From contig CAYZOV010000006.1 of the NCBI GenBank assembly GCA_964480525.1, forward strand, positions 18,350 to 82,349: a stretch of 64,000 bases of DNA, given 5' to 3'. The translations under genes and the position numbers were made by a program. This document shows positions 34,164-44,582 of the stretch, piece by piece. The DNA comes from JAAZZIT01 sp964480525 (GTDB taxonomy: Bacteria; Bacillota; Clostridia; Oscillospirales; Ruminococcaceae). Under the pieces are notes generated by a model. The model was given only the letters and a program-made list of their open reading frames with translations. It was not told the DNA's origin and made no database searches. Position 1 is the first letter of the stretch. The number at the start of each line of letters is the position of its first letter.

Positions 34164-37100
34164 TTAGATTGTTACGCAACCCTCGTACACGATTTCGGCG
34201 TTACCCGAAAGGTAAACTGCGTCGTCTGTGTACTTAATAATGAGGTCGCCACCTTTGAGTTTAACGGTTACGTCCTCGTTTTTGTTGCAAATGCCGTTTT
34301 CAACAGCAGCCACAACAGCGGCGCAAGCACCTGTTCCGCAAGCCCAAGTTTCACCTGAACCTCTTTCCCAAACCCTCATTTTAAGAGTTTTTGAGTTTAC
34401 AACCTGAATAAATTCGGTGTTTACTCTTTCAGGGAAAATCGGGTCAAATTCAAACTTAGGACCTATGTTTTCAATGTCGATTGCGTCAACGTTCTTTTCA
34501 AACACAACGCAGTGCGGATTGCCCATTGAAACGCAGGAAATGTTGTATTCCTTATCGCCAATCTTAACAGGTGTGTTCACAACCTTATCTGCCTTGATGT
34601 CAACAGGGATATTTGCAGGGTTAAGTTCTGCTTTGCCCATATTAACTTTTACGCCTACAATATCGCCGCTTCTGTACTGGAGTTCGCAAGTGAGAACGCC
34701 GCTAAGGGTTTCGATTGTCATAACGTCCTTGTCAACAAGTCCGTGTACTCTGAGAAATTTTGCCACGCAACGAATACCGTTACCGCACATTTTGCCCTCT
34801 GAACCGTCAAGGTTGAACATTCTCATTTTTGCGTCTGCCACGTCTGACGGGCAAACCAAAATTACGCCGTCGCCACCGATTCCGAAGTGTCTGTCAGAAA
34901 GTTTAAGCGAAAGACCTTCCGGGTTGTCAATCTTCTGGTCGAAACAGTTGAAGTAGATATAGTCGTTACCGCAACCTTGCATTTTTGTAAATTTAAGGGT
35001 TTGTTTTTCGGTTCTCATATCGTTAATGTCAACAAGTTCGGTTGAATCTTCGGTGTATTTACTCTTGATAGAATCGGCAATTGCGTTAGCTGTGTCGATA
35101 GAAGTAAGGCACGGAATATTTCTTTCAACGGTTTTTCTTCTGATTTTAACGCTATCTCTTGTTGGGATACGACCCTTTGAAGAAGTTGAGATAACGTAAG
35201 CGATTTTTCCGCTTTCGATAAGCGTAATTGTATTCTCTTCGGATTCGTGTATTTTCTTAACCTCTGTAACAGGGATTCCGTTTTCTTCCAAAACCGTAGC
35301 AGTACCCTTTGTTGCGTAAAGGTCAAATCCAAGTTCGTAGAATCTCTTAGCCGTGTCTGCGATTTCAGGTTTGTCGCTGTTTCTTACCGTGATAAGCACT
35401 CCGCCCTTTCTGCCAAGCTTGTAGCCTGCCGCAGTCAGACCCTTATAAAGAGCTTCTTCAAGAGTGTTCGCAACGCCCAAAACCTCACCTGTTGACTTCA
35501 TTTCAGGTCCAAGGTGGTTATCTACGTCGATAAGTTTTTCAAAACTGAACACAGGAACTTTTACGGCAACATACGGTGGTTTCTTATAAAGACCTGTGCC
35601 GAATCCCATATCTTTAAGTTTTTCGCCCAGCATTGCTCTGGTTGCAAGGTCAACCATTGGAACGCCTGTTACCTTTGAAATATAAGGGATAGTTCTTGAA
35701 GAACGTGGGTTTACTTCGATAACGTAAAGTTCTTCGTCGTAAATAAGATACTGAATATTTACAAGACCCATTGTGTTAAGTGAAACAGCAAGGTTCTTTG
35801 AACATTCGATAATTCTTTCTGTAATCTTGTCGGACACGTTCCATGCAGGGTAAACAGCGATTGAGTCGCCGGAGTGAATACCTGCTCTTTCGATATGCTC
35901 CATAATACCCGGAATAAGGATATCTTCGCCGTCGCAAATTGCGTCAACTTCGATTTCCGTACCGTTGTAATATTTGTCGATAAGAACAGGGTTTTCGATT
36001 CCCTGATTGAGGATAATTTCCATATATTCCTTAATATCGTCGTCGTTGAAAGCGATAATCATATTCTGACCGCCCAAAACGTATGACGGACGCATAAGAA
36101 CAGGATACTGGATTTTGTTTGCTACTTCGAGAGCTTCTTCGGCTGTCATAACCGTAAAGCCCTCCGGTCTTTTGATTTTATGAAGTTCAAGAAGTTCATC
36201 GAATCTTTCTCTATCCTCTGCGGCGTCAATGCTGTCAGGAGGTGTACCCATGATATTTACGCCGTTTGCAGAGAGGTATTTTGTCAATTTAATAGCAGTC
36301 TGACCGCCGAACGCAACAACTACGCCATAAGGTTTTTCAACGTTGATGATGTTCATAACATCTTCGTTTGTCAAAGGTTCAAAGTAAAGTCTGTCGGCTG
36401 TGTCAAAGTCCGTGGAAACAGTTTCAGGGTTATTATTTACGATTACAACGTCGAATCCACGTTTTTTCAGCGACCAAACGCACTGAACGGAAGCATAGTC
36501 AAATTCGATACCCTGACCGATTCTGATAGGACCCGAACCGAAAACGATAACCGTCTTTTTATTAGCAGGTTTATTATGGCGGATAAATATGCTTGCTTCG
36601 TCGTCGTTGTCGTAGGTCGAGTAGAAGTACGGTGTTTCGGCAGGAAATTCCGCTGCGCAAGTGTCAACCATTTTATACGAAACCTTTGCCGGATTTTCGA
36701 TTTTTTTGCCTGAAAGTCTTTCGATAACCGTATCCGGATAACCCATTTTCTTAGCTTCGAGGTAGGTTTGTTCGTCAAAGTCGCCTGCGGTGAGGGTTTT
36801 TTCCATATTGATAAGGTTAAGAAGTTTATATGTAAACCACTTATCAATCTTAGTTATATCGAAAATTTCTTCCGGTGTAACGCCACGTCTTAACGCTTCG
36901 TAAACTACGAAAAGTCTTTCATCGTCGCAGTTGTGGATTCTCTGTTTGATTTCCTCGTCGCTCATTGCCATATGTTTTTTACTCATAAGGCAGTCGTGAC
37001 CGATTTCGGCACCTCTTACGGCTTTCATAATAGCCTGTTCAAAGCTTACGCCGATTGACATAACTTCGCCTGTTGCTTTCATCTGTGTACCCAAAGTTCT

Positions 37101-38213
37101 CTTTGCGTAAACGAATTTATCGAAAGGCCACTTAGGAAGTTTGATTACGCAGTAGTCGATAGTAGGTTCAAAGCAAGCGTATGTTGTGCCTGTAACGGCA
37201 TTTTTGATTTCGTCAAGCGTATAACCGATAGCGATTTTTGCGGCAACCTTTGCGATTGGATAACCTGTTGCTTTTGAAGCCAAAGCCGAAGAACGTGAAA
37301 CTCTAGGGTTTACTTCGATAACGGCATATTCCATAGAATCAGGGTTAAGAGCGAACTGGCAGTTGCAACCGCCCTCTACTTCCAAAGCGTCAACAATGCT
37401 AAGTGCGGAAGTACGGAGCATTTGGTATTCCTTTGGCGAAAGGGTTACGGCAGGAGCGATTACGATTGAATCGCCTGTGTGAACGCCAACAGGGTCCATA
37501 TTTTCCATTGAACAAACTGTGATTGTGTTGCCCTTTGCGTCACGGATAACCTCGAATTCGATTTCTTTCCAGCCTGCGATACATTTTTCAACAAGAATCT
37601 GGGTAATCGGTGAAAGGTAAAGTCCGTTTCGTGCGATTTCACGAAGTTCTTCTTCGTTATTTACGATACCGCCACCTGTACCGCCCAAAGTAAATGCAGG
37701 ACGGATAATAAGCGGATAGCCGATACCCTCTTGATTTGCAAACGCAACAGCGTCCTCAACTGTGTTTACAACAAGCGACGGGATACAAGGCTGGTTAATG
37801 GATTCCATTGTGTCCTTAAACATCTGTCTGTCCTCTGCCTTGTCGATTGTTTCAACCTTTGCGCCCAAAAGCTTAACGCCGTATTTATCCAAAAATCCCT
37901 CGGTAGCAAGTTGCATTGAAAGCGTCAGACCTGTCTGACCGCCCAAATTTGAAAGAATACTGTCAGGACGTTCTTTCTTGATAATTCTCTTAACGGTTTC
38001 AAGAGTGAGAGGTTCGATATAAATTTTGTCAGCCATTGCGTGGTCTGTCATAATTGTAGCAGGGTTTGAGTTGATGAGGATAACTTCAAGACCTTCTTCT
38101 TTCAAAGCTCTGCAAGCCTGTGTTCCGGCATAGTCAAATTCGGCAGCCTGTCCGATAACGATAGGACCCGAACCGATTACGAGAACTCTCTTAATATCTT
38201 TATTCAAAGGCAT
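34164..38213 (-). CDS. carB: Carbamoyl-phosphate synthase large subunit fused to diaminopimelate epimerase
   Basis: One 1349-residue frame joins two enzymes. Residues 1 to about 1065 are complete CarB: two ATP-grasp halves (VIGSGPIVIGQAAEFDY at the start, VFGSGPIRIGQGIEFDY in the middle) and a C-terminal MGS allosteric domain. From about residue 1072 the protein is DapF, with KFTKMQGCGNDY, the catalytic Cys in MCGNGIRC and the second Cys in WACGTGACAA. CarB makes carbamoyl phosphate for pyrimidines and arginine; DapF makes meso-diaminopimelate for lysine and peptidoglycan. No stop, start or ribosome site separates the parts. AAAGGAAG precedes the ATG. It follows carA in an operon. Fusion of unrelated pathways is unusual. 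Confidence 0.95.
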   Translation of the reverse strand: MPLNKDIKRVLVIGSGPIVIGQAAEFDYAGTQACRALKEEGLEVILINSNPATIMTDHAMADKIYIEPLTLETVKRIIKKERPDSILSNLGGQTGLTLSMQLATEGFLDKYGVKLLGAKVETIDKAEDRQMFKDTMESINQPCIPSLVVNTVEDAVAFANQEGIGYPLIIRPAFTLGGTGGGIVNNEEELREIARNGLYLSPITQILVEKCIAGWKEIEFEVIRDAKGNTITVCSMENMDPVGVHTGDSIVIAPAVTLSPKEYQMLRTSALSIVDALEVEGGCNCQFALNPDSMEYAVIEVNPRVSRSSALASKATGYPIAKVAAKIAIGYTLDEIKNAVTGTTYACFEPTIDYCVIKLPKWPFDKFVYAKRTLGTQMKATGEVMSIGVSFEQAIMKAVRGAEIGHDCLMSKKHMAMSDEEIKQRIHNCDDERLFVVYEALRRGVTPEEIFDITKIDKWFTYKLLNLINMEKTLTAGDFDEQTYLEAKKMGYPDTVIERLSGKKIENPAKVSYKMVDTCAAEFPAETPYFYSTYDNDDEASIFIRHNKPANKKTVIVFGSGPIRIGQGIEFDYASVQCVWSLKKRGFDVVIVNNNPETVSTDFDTADRLYFEPLTNEDVMNIINVEKPYGVVVAFGGQTAIKLTKYLSANGVNIMGTPPDSIDAAEDRERFDELLELHKIKRPEGFTVMTAEEALEVANKIQYPVLMRPSYVLGGQNMIIAFNDDDIKEYMEIILNQGIENPVLIDKYYNGTEIEVDAICDGEDILIPGIMEHIERAGIHSGDSIAVYPAWNVSDKITERIIECSKNLAVSLNTMGLVNIQYLIYDEELYVIEVNPRSSRTIPYISKVTGVPMVDLATRAMLGEKLKDMGFGTGLYKKPPYVAVKVPVFSFEKLIDVDNHLGPEMKSTGEVLGVANTLEEALYKGLTAAGYKLGRKGGVLITVRNSDKPEIADTAKRFYELGFDLYATKGTATVLEENGIPVTEVKKIHESEENTITLIESGKIAYVISTSSKGRIPTRDSVKIRRKTVERNIPCLTSIDTANAIADSIKSKYTEDSTELVDINDMRTEKQTLKFTKMQGCGNDYIYFNCFDQKIDNPEGLSLKLSDRHFGIGGDGVILVCPSDVADAKMRMFNLDGSEGKMCGNGIRCVAKFLRVHGLVDKDVMTIETLSGVLTCELQYRSGDIVGVKVNMGKAELNPANIPVDIKADKVVNTPVKIGDKEYNISCVSMGNPHCVVFEKNVDAIDIENIGPKFEFDPIFPERVNTEFIQVVNSKTLKMRVWERGSGETWACGTGACAAVVAAVENGICNKNEDVTVKLKGGDLIIKYTDDAVYLSGNAEIVYEGCVTI

Positions 38214-38257
38214 TTTAAATCTTCCTTTCGTGTATTTATTCCTAGAATTTTTTAAAA

Positions 38258-39322
38258 TTACATCATTTCAACGAATTTGTCAAACAGATAACCCGTATCA
38301 AGTGGACCGCCGCAGGATTCAGGGATAAACTGTGTAGAAAGTGCAGGGATATTTGTATACTCAATACCCTCGACGGTTTTGTCGTTTGCGTTTGTAAAGC
38401 TGACTTTTGCGTTTGACGGAAGTGTGCTTTCGTCAACGACATATCCGTGGTTTTGGGTTGTTATGTATGTTCTGCCTGTATTAAGGTCGATAGCAGGCTG
38501 GTTTGCGCCTCTGTGTCCGTAGAACATTTTTTCAACCTTTGCGCCGTTTGCAAGCGCCAAAACAAGGTGTCCCAGACACACGCCCATTACAGGAATTTTT
38601 TCTTCGCAGAGTTTTTTAACCGTATCGATTACGTCTTTGTTTTCCGCAGGATTTCCGCCGCCGTTTGAAAGAAGTACGCCGTCAACGCCAAGTTCTTTGA
38701 TTCTTTCAAAACTTGTGTTTGCAGGCAAAACGGTTACTTCGCAATTACGTTTAAGAAGTTCGTTTTTAAGGCTGTTTTTAAGTCCCAAGTCAAGCACGGC
38801 AACCTTTTTGTTTACTTCGCCATTCGGTGCATAAACCTTTTCTTCTTTGCAGGTTGTGTTTTCAACCGCACCGATAATTTTATAATTTTTAAGTTCGGAA
38901 AGGTTAAGTTCGGCTTTTTCGCCTGTTACGATTTTGCCGTTCATTACGCCGTTTTCACGGATTATTCTTGTGAGGGCTCTGGTGTCGATTCCGTAAAGTC
39001 CCACAACGCCTTTTTCCTTTAAAAAAGTGTCAAGAGTTTCCTCGCAACGGAAATTGCTCGGTTCTTGACACCATTCTCTAACAATATATCCTTTCAGATG
39101 ACATTTATCGCTTTCTGCGTCAGAAACAGTTACCCCGTAATTTCCGATAGACGGGAATGTCTGAACAACGATTTGTCCGTAAAAGCTAGGGTCTGTCAAG
39201 TTCTCAACATAGCCTACCATAGAAGTGTTGAAAACAATTTCGCCGACAGCTTCACCGCTGCAGCCAAAGCTTTTGCCTTCAAAAATGTTTCCGTTTTCCA
39301 AAATCAAATATGCTTTTTCCAC
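38258..39322 (-). CDS. carA: Carbamoyl-phosphate synthase small (glutaminase) subunit, altered active site
   Basis: The 354-residue CarA has the N-terminal small domain (AYLILENGNIFEGKSFG, STSMVGY-type motif) and a class I glutaminase domain. The nucleophile Cys is present in GVCLGH, but the residue after GH is Leu rather than the usual Gln, and the triad His of the QFHPE motif is replaced by Ile (TQFIPES, codon ATC). The Glu is kept. Without that His the glutaminase may be weak or dead, making the enzyme ammonia-dependent. The start is GTG behind AGGAGG, with a promoter at 39374-39402. It is 44 bp before carB-dapF. Confidence 0.93.
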   Translation of the reverse strand: MEKAYLILENGNIFEGKSFGCSGEAVGEIVFNTSMVGYVENLTDPSFYGQIVVQTFPSIGNYGVTVSDAESDKCHLKGYIVREWCQEPSNFRCEETLDTFLKEKGVVGLYGIDTRALTRIIRENGVMNGKIVTGEKAELNLSELKNYKIIGAVENTTCKEEKVYAPNGEVNKKVAVLDLGLKNSLKNELLKRNCEVTVLPANTSFERIKELGVDGVLLSNGGGNPAENKDVIDTVKKLCEEKIPVMGVCLGHLVLALANGAKVEKMFYGHRGANQPAIDLNTGRTYITTQNHGYVVDESTLPSNAKVSFTNANDKTVEGIEYTNIPALSTQFIPESCGGPLDTGYLFDKFVEMM

Positions 39323-39373
39323 TTTGAAAACCTCCTGTAAAAAATTTGATTAGAAAAAATCTTTATCTTTTCT

Positions 39374-39402
39374 ATTATACAACACTCTCGGCTTATTCGC
39401 AA
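39374..39402 (-). promoter_or_regulatory. Promoter of the carA operon
   Basis: TTGCGA and TATAAT on the minus strand, 17-bp spacer. The 45-nt leader is too short for a PyrR attenuator, and I see none. Confidence 0.75.
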
Positions 39403-39635
39403 GTGCTTTTTCCTAATATTTTATTTTTCTTAATATTTCCAAAAAGCATTGGCAAAATTTCGCTTTCGGGCGAAGTTTAACAGAAAATTTCATCTTCAAT
39501 ATTATACAATATTTCCTTAAATCTGTAAAGAGAATTGGCGTAATTTTTCCACGAAAAGATTTACTAAACTTTAAAATACTTCGCCCCTATTGTTTTGTGA
39601 AAGTCTACAAACCGACTTTATTTTTACAAAAGTCC

Positions 39636-39664
39636 TTGACAAATGCCTTTGATAAGTCTATACT
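39636..39664 (+). promoter_or_regulatory. Promoter of glnN
   Basis: TTGACA and TATACT with a 17-bp spacer. The transcript would begin about 95 nt before the start codon. Confidence 0.9.
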
Positions 39665-39765
39665 ATTTAATAGGTATTCTCTGTTGTGAACTTGTTGTGA
39701 AGTTCGCAATTTTTTTAGATATTTATGCTTTCTCAAAAGCTTATTATTTTAACGGAGGGCTTTTT

Positions 39766-41853
39766 ATGACCAATATTTCCGAAATTTTTGCAAGCGACGT
39801 TTTTAATCTTCACGTTATGAAAGAACGTCTGCCAAAGGAAACATTCAAGGCGCTTATGAAAACCATAAACGACGGCGAACACCTTACAAGTCAGGTTGCA
39901 AGCGTTGTAGCAAACGCCATGAAAGACTGGGCGGTGGAACGTGGAGTTACGCATTACACCCATTGGTTCCAGCCGATGACGGGCATTACAGCGGAAAAGC
40001 ACGACAGTTTCATCACCCCTGACGGTCAGGGCGGTGTTATTATGGAATTTTCGGGCAAAGAACTTATGAAAGGCGAACCTGACGCTTCGTCGTTTCCGTC
40101 GGGCGGACTTCGTGCAACCTTTGAAGCCAGAGGTTACACGGCGTGGGACCCTACTTCATACGCATTTATAAAGGAAAAAACCCTTTGTATTCCTACGGCG
40201 TTTTGTTCCTATAACGGCGACGCTTTAGACAAGAAAACTCCGCTTTTGCGTTCAATGAACGCCATAAACAAGTCCGCAACACGAATTTTGAAGCTTTTGG
40301 GCAACGACGTTGACAGCGTTATTTCAAACGTAGGACCTGAACAGGAATATTTCCTTATCGACCGTGAAATGTACGCAAAACGCAAGGACTTGATTTTGAC
40401 GGGCAGAACCCTTTACGGAGCGCCTGCGCCAAAGGGTCAGGAACTTGACGACCATTATTTCGGCACAATCAAAACCAGAGTTGCCGCATATATGGACGAC
40501 ATAGACCACCAGTTGTGGAAGCTTGGCATTTACGCAAAGACAAAACACAACGAAGCCGCACCTGCACAGCACGAACTTGCGCCTGTGTTTGAAACAACTA
40601 ATATTGCAACCGACCACAACCAGCTTACGATGGAAATTATGAAGCGTACCGCAAGGAAGCACGGTTTTAAGTGTTTACTTCACGAAAAGCCTTTTGCGGG
40701 CGTAAACGGAAGCGGTAAGCACAACAACTGGTCAATTTCAACAAACAAAGGTGCAAACCTTTTAGAACCGGGTAAAACTCCGTCGGAAAACGCACAGTTT
40801 TTGCTGTTTTTAGCTGCAACAGTCAAGGCTGTAAACGACCATCAGGATTTGCTCAGGGCGACGGTTGCTACGGCGGGAAACGACCACCGACTTGGCGGAA
40901 ACGAAGCTCCGCCGGCGATTATTTCGGTATTTTTGGGCGACGAATTGACGGAAATTATCGAATCTATCGTAAAAGGAACGCACTATAAAGGCAGAGCAAT
41001 GGACAAAATGGAAATCGGCGTTGACGTTTTGCCGAACTTCCCGAAAGACACAACGGACAGAAACAGAACTTCGCCGTTTGCGTTTACGGGCAACAAGTTT
41101 GAATTTCGTTCGCCGGGTTCAAAACTTTCGGTGGCAGGTCCTAACACGGTGATAAACACCATTGTTGCGGACGTTTTGGACGAATTTTACGAAGAATTAA
41201 AGGACGCCGAGGACTTGCAGGACGCAATGGACGCTCTCATCAAAAAGACGTTCAGCGAAAACATGAATATTATTTTTAACGGCGACGGTTATTCAAACGA
41301 GTGGGTAAAACTTGCGGAAGAAAGAGGACTTTTGAACTTGAAATCCGCTCCCGAAGCGATTCCGTATCTTGCAAGCAACAAAAACATTGCACTTTTTGAA
41401 AGACACGGTGTTTATTCCGCAACGGAATTGCACTCAAGAGTGGAAATTTTGCTTGACGAATACTGCAAGGTTATAAATATCGAAGCAAAAACCATGCTTG
41501 ACATGGCGAAAAAGGACATTTTGCCGGCGGTTTCGTCGTATGTCAAGGAACTTTCATCAACCGCCAGACTTGCTAAGGAAATCGACGTGAGAGCTGAATT
41601 TGAAATTTCAATGGCGAAACGCCTGACGACGCTTTCAAGCGATATGTACAACAAAATGAACGTTCTTGAATTAAAGCTTTCAAAGACGGCGGAAATTAAA
41701 AACGACGTTAAGAAACTAAGCACATATTATCACGACGAAATTTTTACGGCTATGCAGAATTTGAGAGCCGTAGCCGACGAAATTGAAACCCTCGTAGGCG
41801 AAAAATACTGGCCGTATCCTACATACAGTTCTTTGCTGTTTTACACGGTTTAA
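39766..41853 (+). CDS. glnN: Glutamine synthetase, type III
   Basis: The 695-residue enzyme makes glutamine from glutamate and ammonia. Length and motifs mark type III (GlnN): THWFQPMTG, EFSGKELMKGEPDASSFPSGG, VGPEQEYFLID, KHNEAAPAQHELAPVFE, NGSGKHNNWS and the C-terminal extension. Type III enzymes are the main form in Bacteroides and Ruminococcus. The ATG at 39766 is fixed by GGAGGG; a longer in-frame reading begins inside the promoter and is rejected. It is monocistronic. Confidence 0.95.
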   Translation: MTNISEIFASDVFNLHVMKERLPKETFKALMKTINDGEHLTSQVASVVANAMKDWAVERGVTHYTHWFQPMTGITAEKHDSFITPDGQGGVIMEFSGKELMKGEPDASSFPSGGLRATFEARGYTAWDPTSYAFIKEKTLCIPTAFCSYNGDALDKKTPLLRSMNAINKSATRILKLLGNDVDSVISNVGPEQEYFLIDREMYAKRKDLILTGRTLYGAPAPKGQELDDHYFGTIKTRVAAYMDDIDHQLWKLGIYAKTKHNEAAPAQHELAPVFETTNIATDHNQLTMEIMKRTARKHGFKCLLHEKPFAGVNGSGKHNNWSISTNKGANLLEPGKTPSENAQFLLFLAATVKAVNDHQDLLRATVATAGNDHRLGGNEAPPAIISVFLGDELTEIIESIVKGTHYKGRAMDKMEIGVDVLPNFPKDTTDRNRTSPFAFTGNKFEFRSPGSKLSVAGPNTVINTIVADVLDEFYEELKDAEDLQDAMDALIKKTFSENMNIIFNGDGYSNEWVKLAEERGLLNLKSAPEAIPYLASNKNIALFERHGVYSATELHSRVEILLDEYCKVINIEAKTMLDMAKKDILPAVSSYVKELSSTARLAKEIDVRAEFEISMAKRLTTLSSDMYNKMNVLELKLSKTAEIKNDVKKLSTYYHDEIFTAMQNLRAVADEIETLVGEKYWPYPTYSSLLFYTV

Positions 41854-41865
41854 AATTAAAAGATT

Positions 41866-41894
41866 AAAGCTGTTTGCTAAATGCGGACAGCTTT
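41866..41894 (+). terminator. Terminator of glnN
   Basis: AAAGCTGT pairs with ACAGCTTT, followed by a T-run. Confidence 0.8.
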
Positions 41895-41904
41895 TTTTGT
41901 TACA

Positions 41905-41938
41905 AAAAAACTCCCTGTCGATTGGCAGAGAGTTTTTT
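41905..41938 (-). terminator. Terminator of the P-type ATPase gene at 41951
   Basis: AAAAAACTC pairs with GAGTTTTTT with an inner CTG/CAG extension; T-run on the minus strand. Confidence 0.8.
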
Positions 41939-41950
41939 AAAAGAGGAAAA

Positions 41951-44542
41951 TTATTTTTTCTTAAAATAGGTGATATTTTTTATAATCTGAATAACCACGG
42001 TCGGGGCAACAGCAAGCGCCAGCATAGAAAGAAGAAGTTTGCCCGAAAGTGCGGTTACGCCGAACACGCCGTAAAGAGGTGTGGTGAAAAGTGCGATTGA
42101 CAAGAACAACACGCCTGCAAAAAACGCAACAAGGCTGAACGGATTTGAAGTAAATCCCAAAACGTTAATCGGCTTTTTGCCACGGCAGTTAAAGCAATGG
42201 AAAAGACGTGCAAGGCAGAGGGTCGAAAACGCCATTGTGCTTGCAAGCACGGAATTTTTGTCGGCGCCGTAACCCAAATGGTACGCCACAACAGTGGAAA
42301 TTGTTATCAAAATTCCGATAAGGGCGGTGTCTTGGAGAAATTTTTTATCCATAATTGATTCCCCTGTTTTTCGTGGCTTTTCGTCAAGAAGATTGCCGTC
42401 GGCGTTTTCCATACTGATAGCGATAGCAGGCAAAGAATCGGTGAGAAGATTTATAAACAAAAGCTGAACTGCGGTGAAAGGTGCGGAAAATCCACGGATA
42501 ACCGTATACAAAACAGCAAGAATACCTGCTAAGTTACCTGTTAGTAGGAATTTTATAGAATTTTTTATATTTGCGTAAATGCTTCTGCCGTTTGCAACGG
42601 ATTTAATAATTGTGGCGAAATTGTCGTCGGTGAGAATCATTGTGGCAGCGTCTTTGCTGACTTCCGTACCCGTAATTCCCATTGCCACGCCCACGTCGGC
42701 TTTTTTAAGCGCCGGGGCGTCGTTTACGCCGTCGCCCGTCATAGCGACAACATTTCCCAAATCCTGCCAGAGGGTTACTATACGGATTTTGTGGCTTGGG
42801 TTTACTCTTGCGTAAACGCTGACTTTCGGAAGAATTTTTATAAGTTCTTCGTCGGAAATGTTTTCAAGTTCGGTGCCGTCAAGAGCAAGGTCGCCGTCTT
42901 TGAAAATGCCGATTTCTCTTGCGATTGCCGTAGCCGTCACCTTATGGTCGCCCGTAATCATAATCGGTTTTATGCCTGCACGCAAACAGTCCGCAACCGC
43001 CTGTTTGCTTTCGTCCCTCGGCGGGTCGGTCATTGCGCAAAGACCGATAAACGTAAATTCGTCCTCGTCGGCAATTTCAAGGGAAGTTTTGTTATCCCAT
43101 TGTTTAAAGCAAAACGCCAGCACTCGCATACCTTTATTAGAATAAGCGTCGTTTTGTTTTGCGATTTTTTCTTTATCAAAATCTGTTATGTCACGGATTT
43201 GTCCGTCGTCGTAGATTTTAGAAAGTTTCGGCAAAATGTTATCCGTCGCCCCTTTTGTAAACATAACGGCTTTATCGTCAATGTTATAAAGGGTACTCAT
43301 AAGTTTTCGGTCGCTGTCGAAAGGAATTTCGCTTACACGGTTATATGTGCTTCTGAATTTGTTACATTCTAAAGCCCCTGCAAATTCGATAAGAGCGGTT
43401 TCGGTCGGATCGCCGATTGTACCCTCTCTTGAGAAAACGGCGTCGCAACACAAACACATTGCCATATCAAGAGGTTTGCTGATTTTTTGTCTGCCCGTTA
43501 CGTTTTCGCCGTCGAAGAAAACTTCACGGACGGTCATTTTATTTTTTGTGAGAGTACCCGTTTTGTCCGAACAAATAACGCTGACGCAACCCAAACCCTC
43601 AACGGCTTTAAGGTCTTTAATTACGGCGTTTTCTTCCGCCATTTTGCGTGTTCCGATTGCAAGGGAAATTGTCACGATAGACGACAGCGCTTCGGGAATT
43701 GCGGCGACTGCGAGAGCAACGGCAAACATTAGTGCGTCAAGAATTTCTTCGCCCCTCAAAACAGTCAGAGCCATAACGATTGCACATATAATTAAAATTG
43801 CAATAGAGAGATTTTTTGAAAATTTATCAAGGCTTTTTTGAAGCGGGGTCGCCTTGCTTTCAGCCTTGTTAATCATTGTGGCAATTTTGCCGATTTCGGT
43901 GTCCATAGCCGTATGAGTAACAATAATCGCCCCACGTCCTGCGGTGATAAGCGAACCCGAAAAAATGCTGTTTGTACGGTCGCCCAACATAACTTCGCCG
44001 TCGGCGGTGATTGGGTCGGTGTGCTTTTCAACGCTGTTGCTTTCACCTGTCAGGGAACTTTCGTTGGCCATAAGACCTGCTGATTCAATAACCCTGCCGT
44101 CTGCGGCGGCAATACTGCCCGCTTCGAGCAAAAGCATATCACCCACAACAACTTCTTTTGCGGGGATTTCCAGAATTTCGCCGTTACGCACGACTTTTGC
44201 CACAGGCGACGACATTGCCCTAAGTGCGTCCAGAGATTTTTGCGCCTTAAAATGCTGAACCGTACCGATTATGGCGTTCATGACGATTACGCCGATAATA
44301 ACAAACGTGCTTTCCACGTTGTCGGTGACAGCCGACAGCACGGCGCAAATTATGAGTATAATTACCAAAAGGTCGGCGAACTGGTTAAGAAAAACCTTGA
44401 TTACGCCGTCGTTTTTGGCTTGGGCTATTTCGTTATAGCCGTTTTGTTCAAGGCGTTTTGCGGCTTCGCTTTTTGAAATTCCGCCCCTGCCTGTGGACAG
44501 TTTTTCCATAGTTTCGTCAACGCCCATTTTGTAAAAATCCAT
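41951..44542 (-). CDS. P-type cation ATPase under a manganese riboswitch, probable Mn2+ exporter
   Basis: The 863-residue pump has the P-type motifs NESSLTGESNSVEK, SDKTGTLTKNK, MITGDHKVTA and MTGDGVNDAPALKKADVGVA. In the fourth core span it reads AIPEALSSIV, not the PEGLP of its paralogue at 25459, and this sits in the ion site. A yybP-ykoY riboswitch precedes it, and that class senses Mn2+, so manganese efflux (as in Lactococcus YoaB) is more likely than calcium. The ATG at 44542 follows GGAGG; the longer in-frame reading would run into the riboswitch terminator. Confidence 0.92.
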   Translation of the reverse strand: MDFYKMGVDETMEKLSTGRGGISKSEAAKRLEQNGYNEIAQAKNDGVIKVFLNQFADLLVIILIICAVLSAVTDNVESTFVIIGVIVMNAIIGTVQHFKAQKSLDALRAMSSPVAKVVRNGEILEIPAKEVVVGDMLLLEAGSIAAADGRVIESAGLMANESSLTGESNSVEKHTDPITADGEVMLGDRTNSIFSGSLITAGRGAIIVTHTAMDTEIGKIATMINKAESKATPLQKSLDKFSKNLSIAILIICAIVMALTVLRGEEILDALMFAVALAVAAIPEALSSIVTISLAIGTRKMAEENAVIKDLKAVEGLGCVSVICSDKTGTLTKNKMTVREVFFDGENVTGRQKISKPLDMAMCLCCDAVFSREGTIGDPTETALIEFAGALECNKFRSTYNRVSEIPFDSDRKLMSTLYNIDDKAVMFTKGATDNILPKLSKIYDDGQIRDITDFDKEKIAKQNDAYSNKGMRVLAFCFKQWDNKTSLEIADEDEFTFIGLCAMTDPPRDESKQAVADCLRAGIKPIMITGDHKVTATAIAREIGIFKDGDLALDGTELENISDEELIKILPKVSVYARVNPSHKIRIVTLWQDLGNVVAMTGDGVNDAPALKKADVGVAMGITGTEVSKDAATMILTDDNFATIIKSVANGRSIYANIKNSIKFLLTGNLAGILAVLYTVIRGFSAPFTAVQLLFINLLTDSLPAIAISMENADGNLLDEKPRKTGESIMDKKFLQDTALIGILITISTVVAYHLGYGADKNSVLASTMAFSTLCLARLFHCFNCRGKKPINVLGFTSNPFSLVAFFAGVLFLSIALFTTPLYGVFGVTALSGKLLLSMLALAVAPTVVIQIIKNITYFKKK

Positions 44543-44582
44543 ATTTTTTCCTCCAAAAAACATCTTAAAAAGGGTATTAAAA

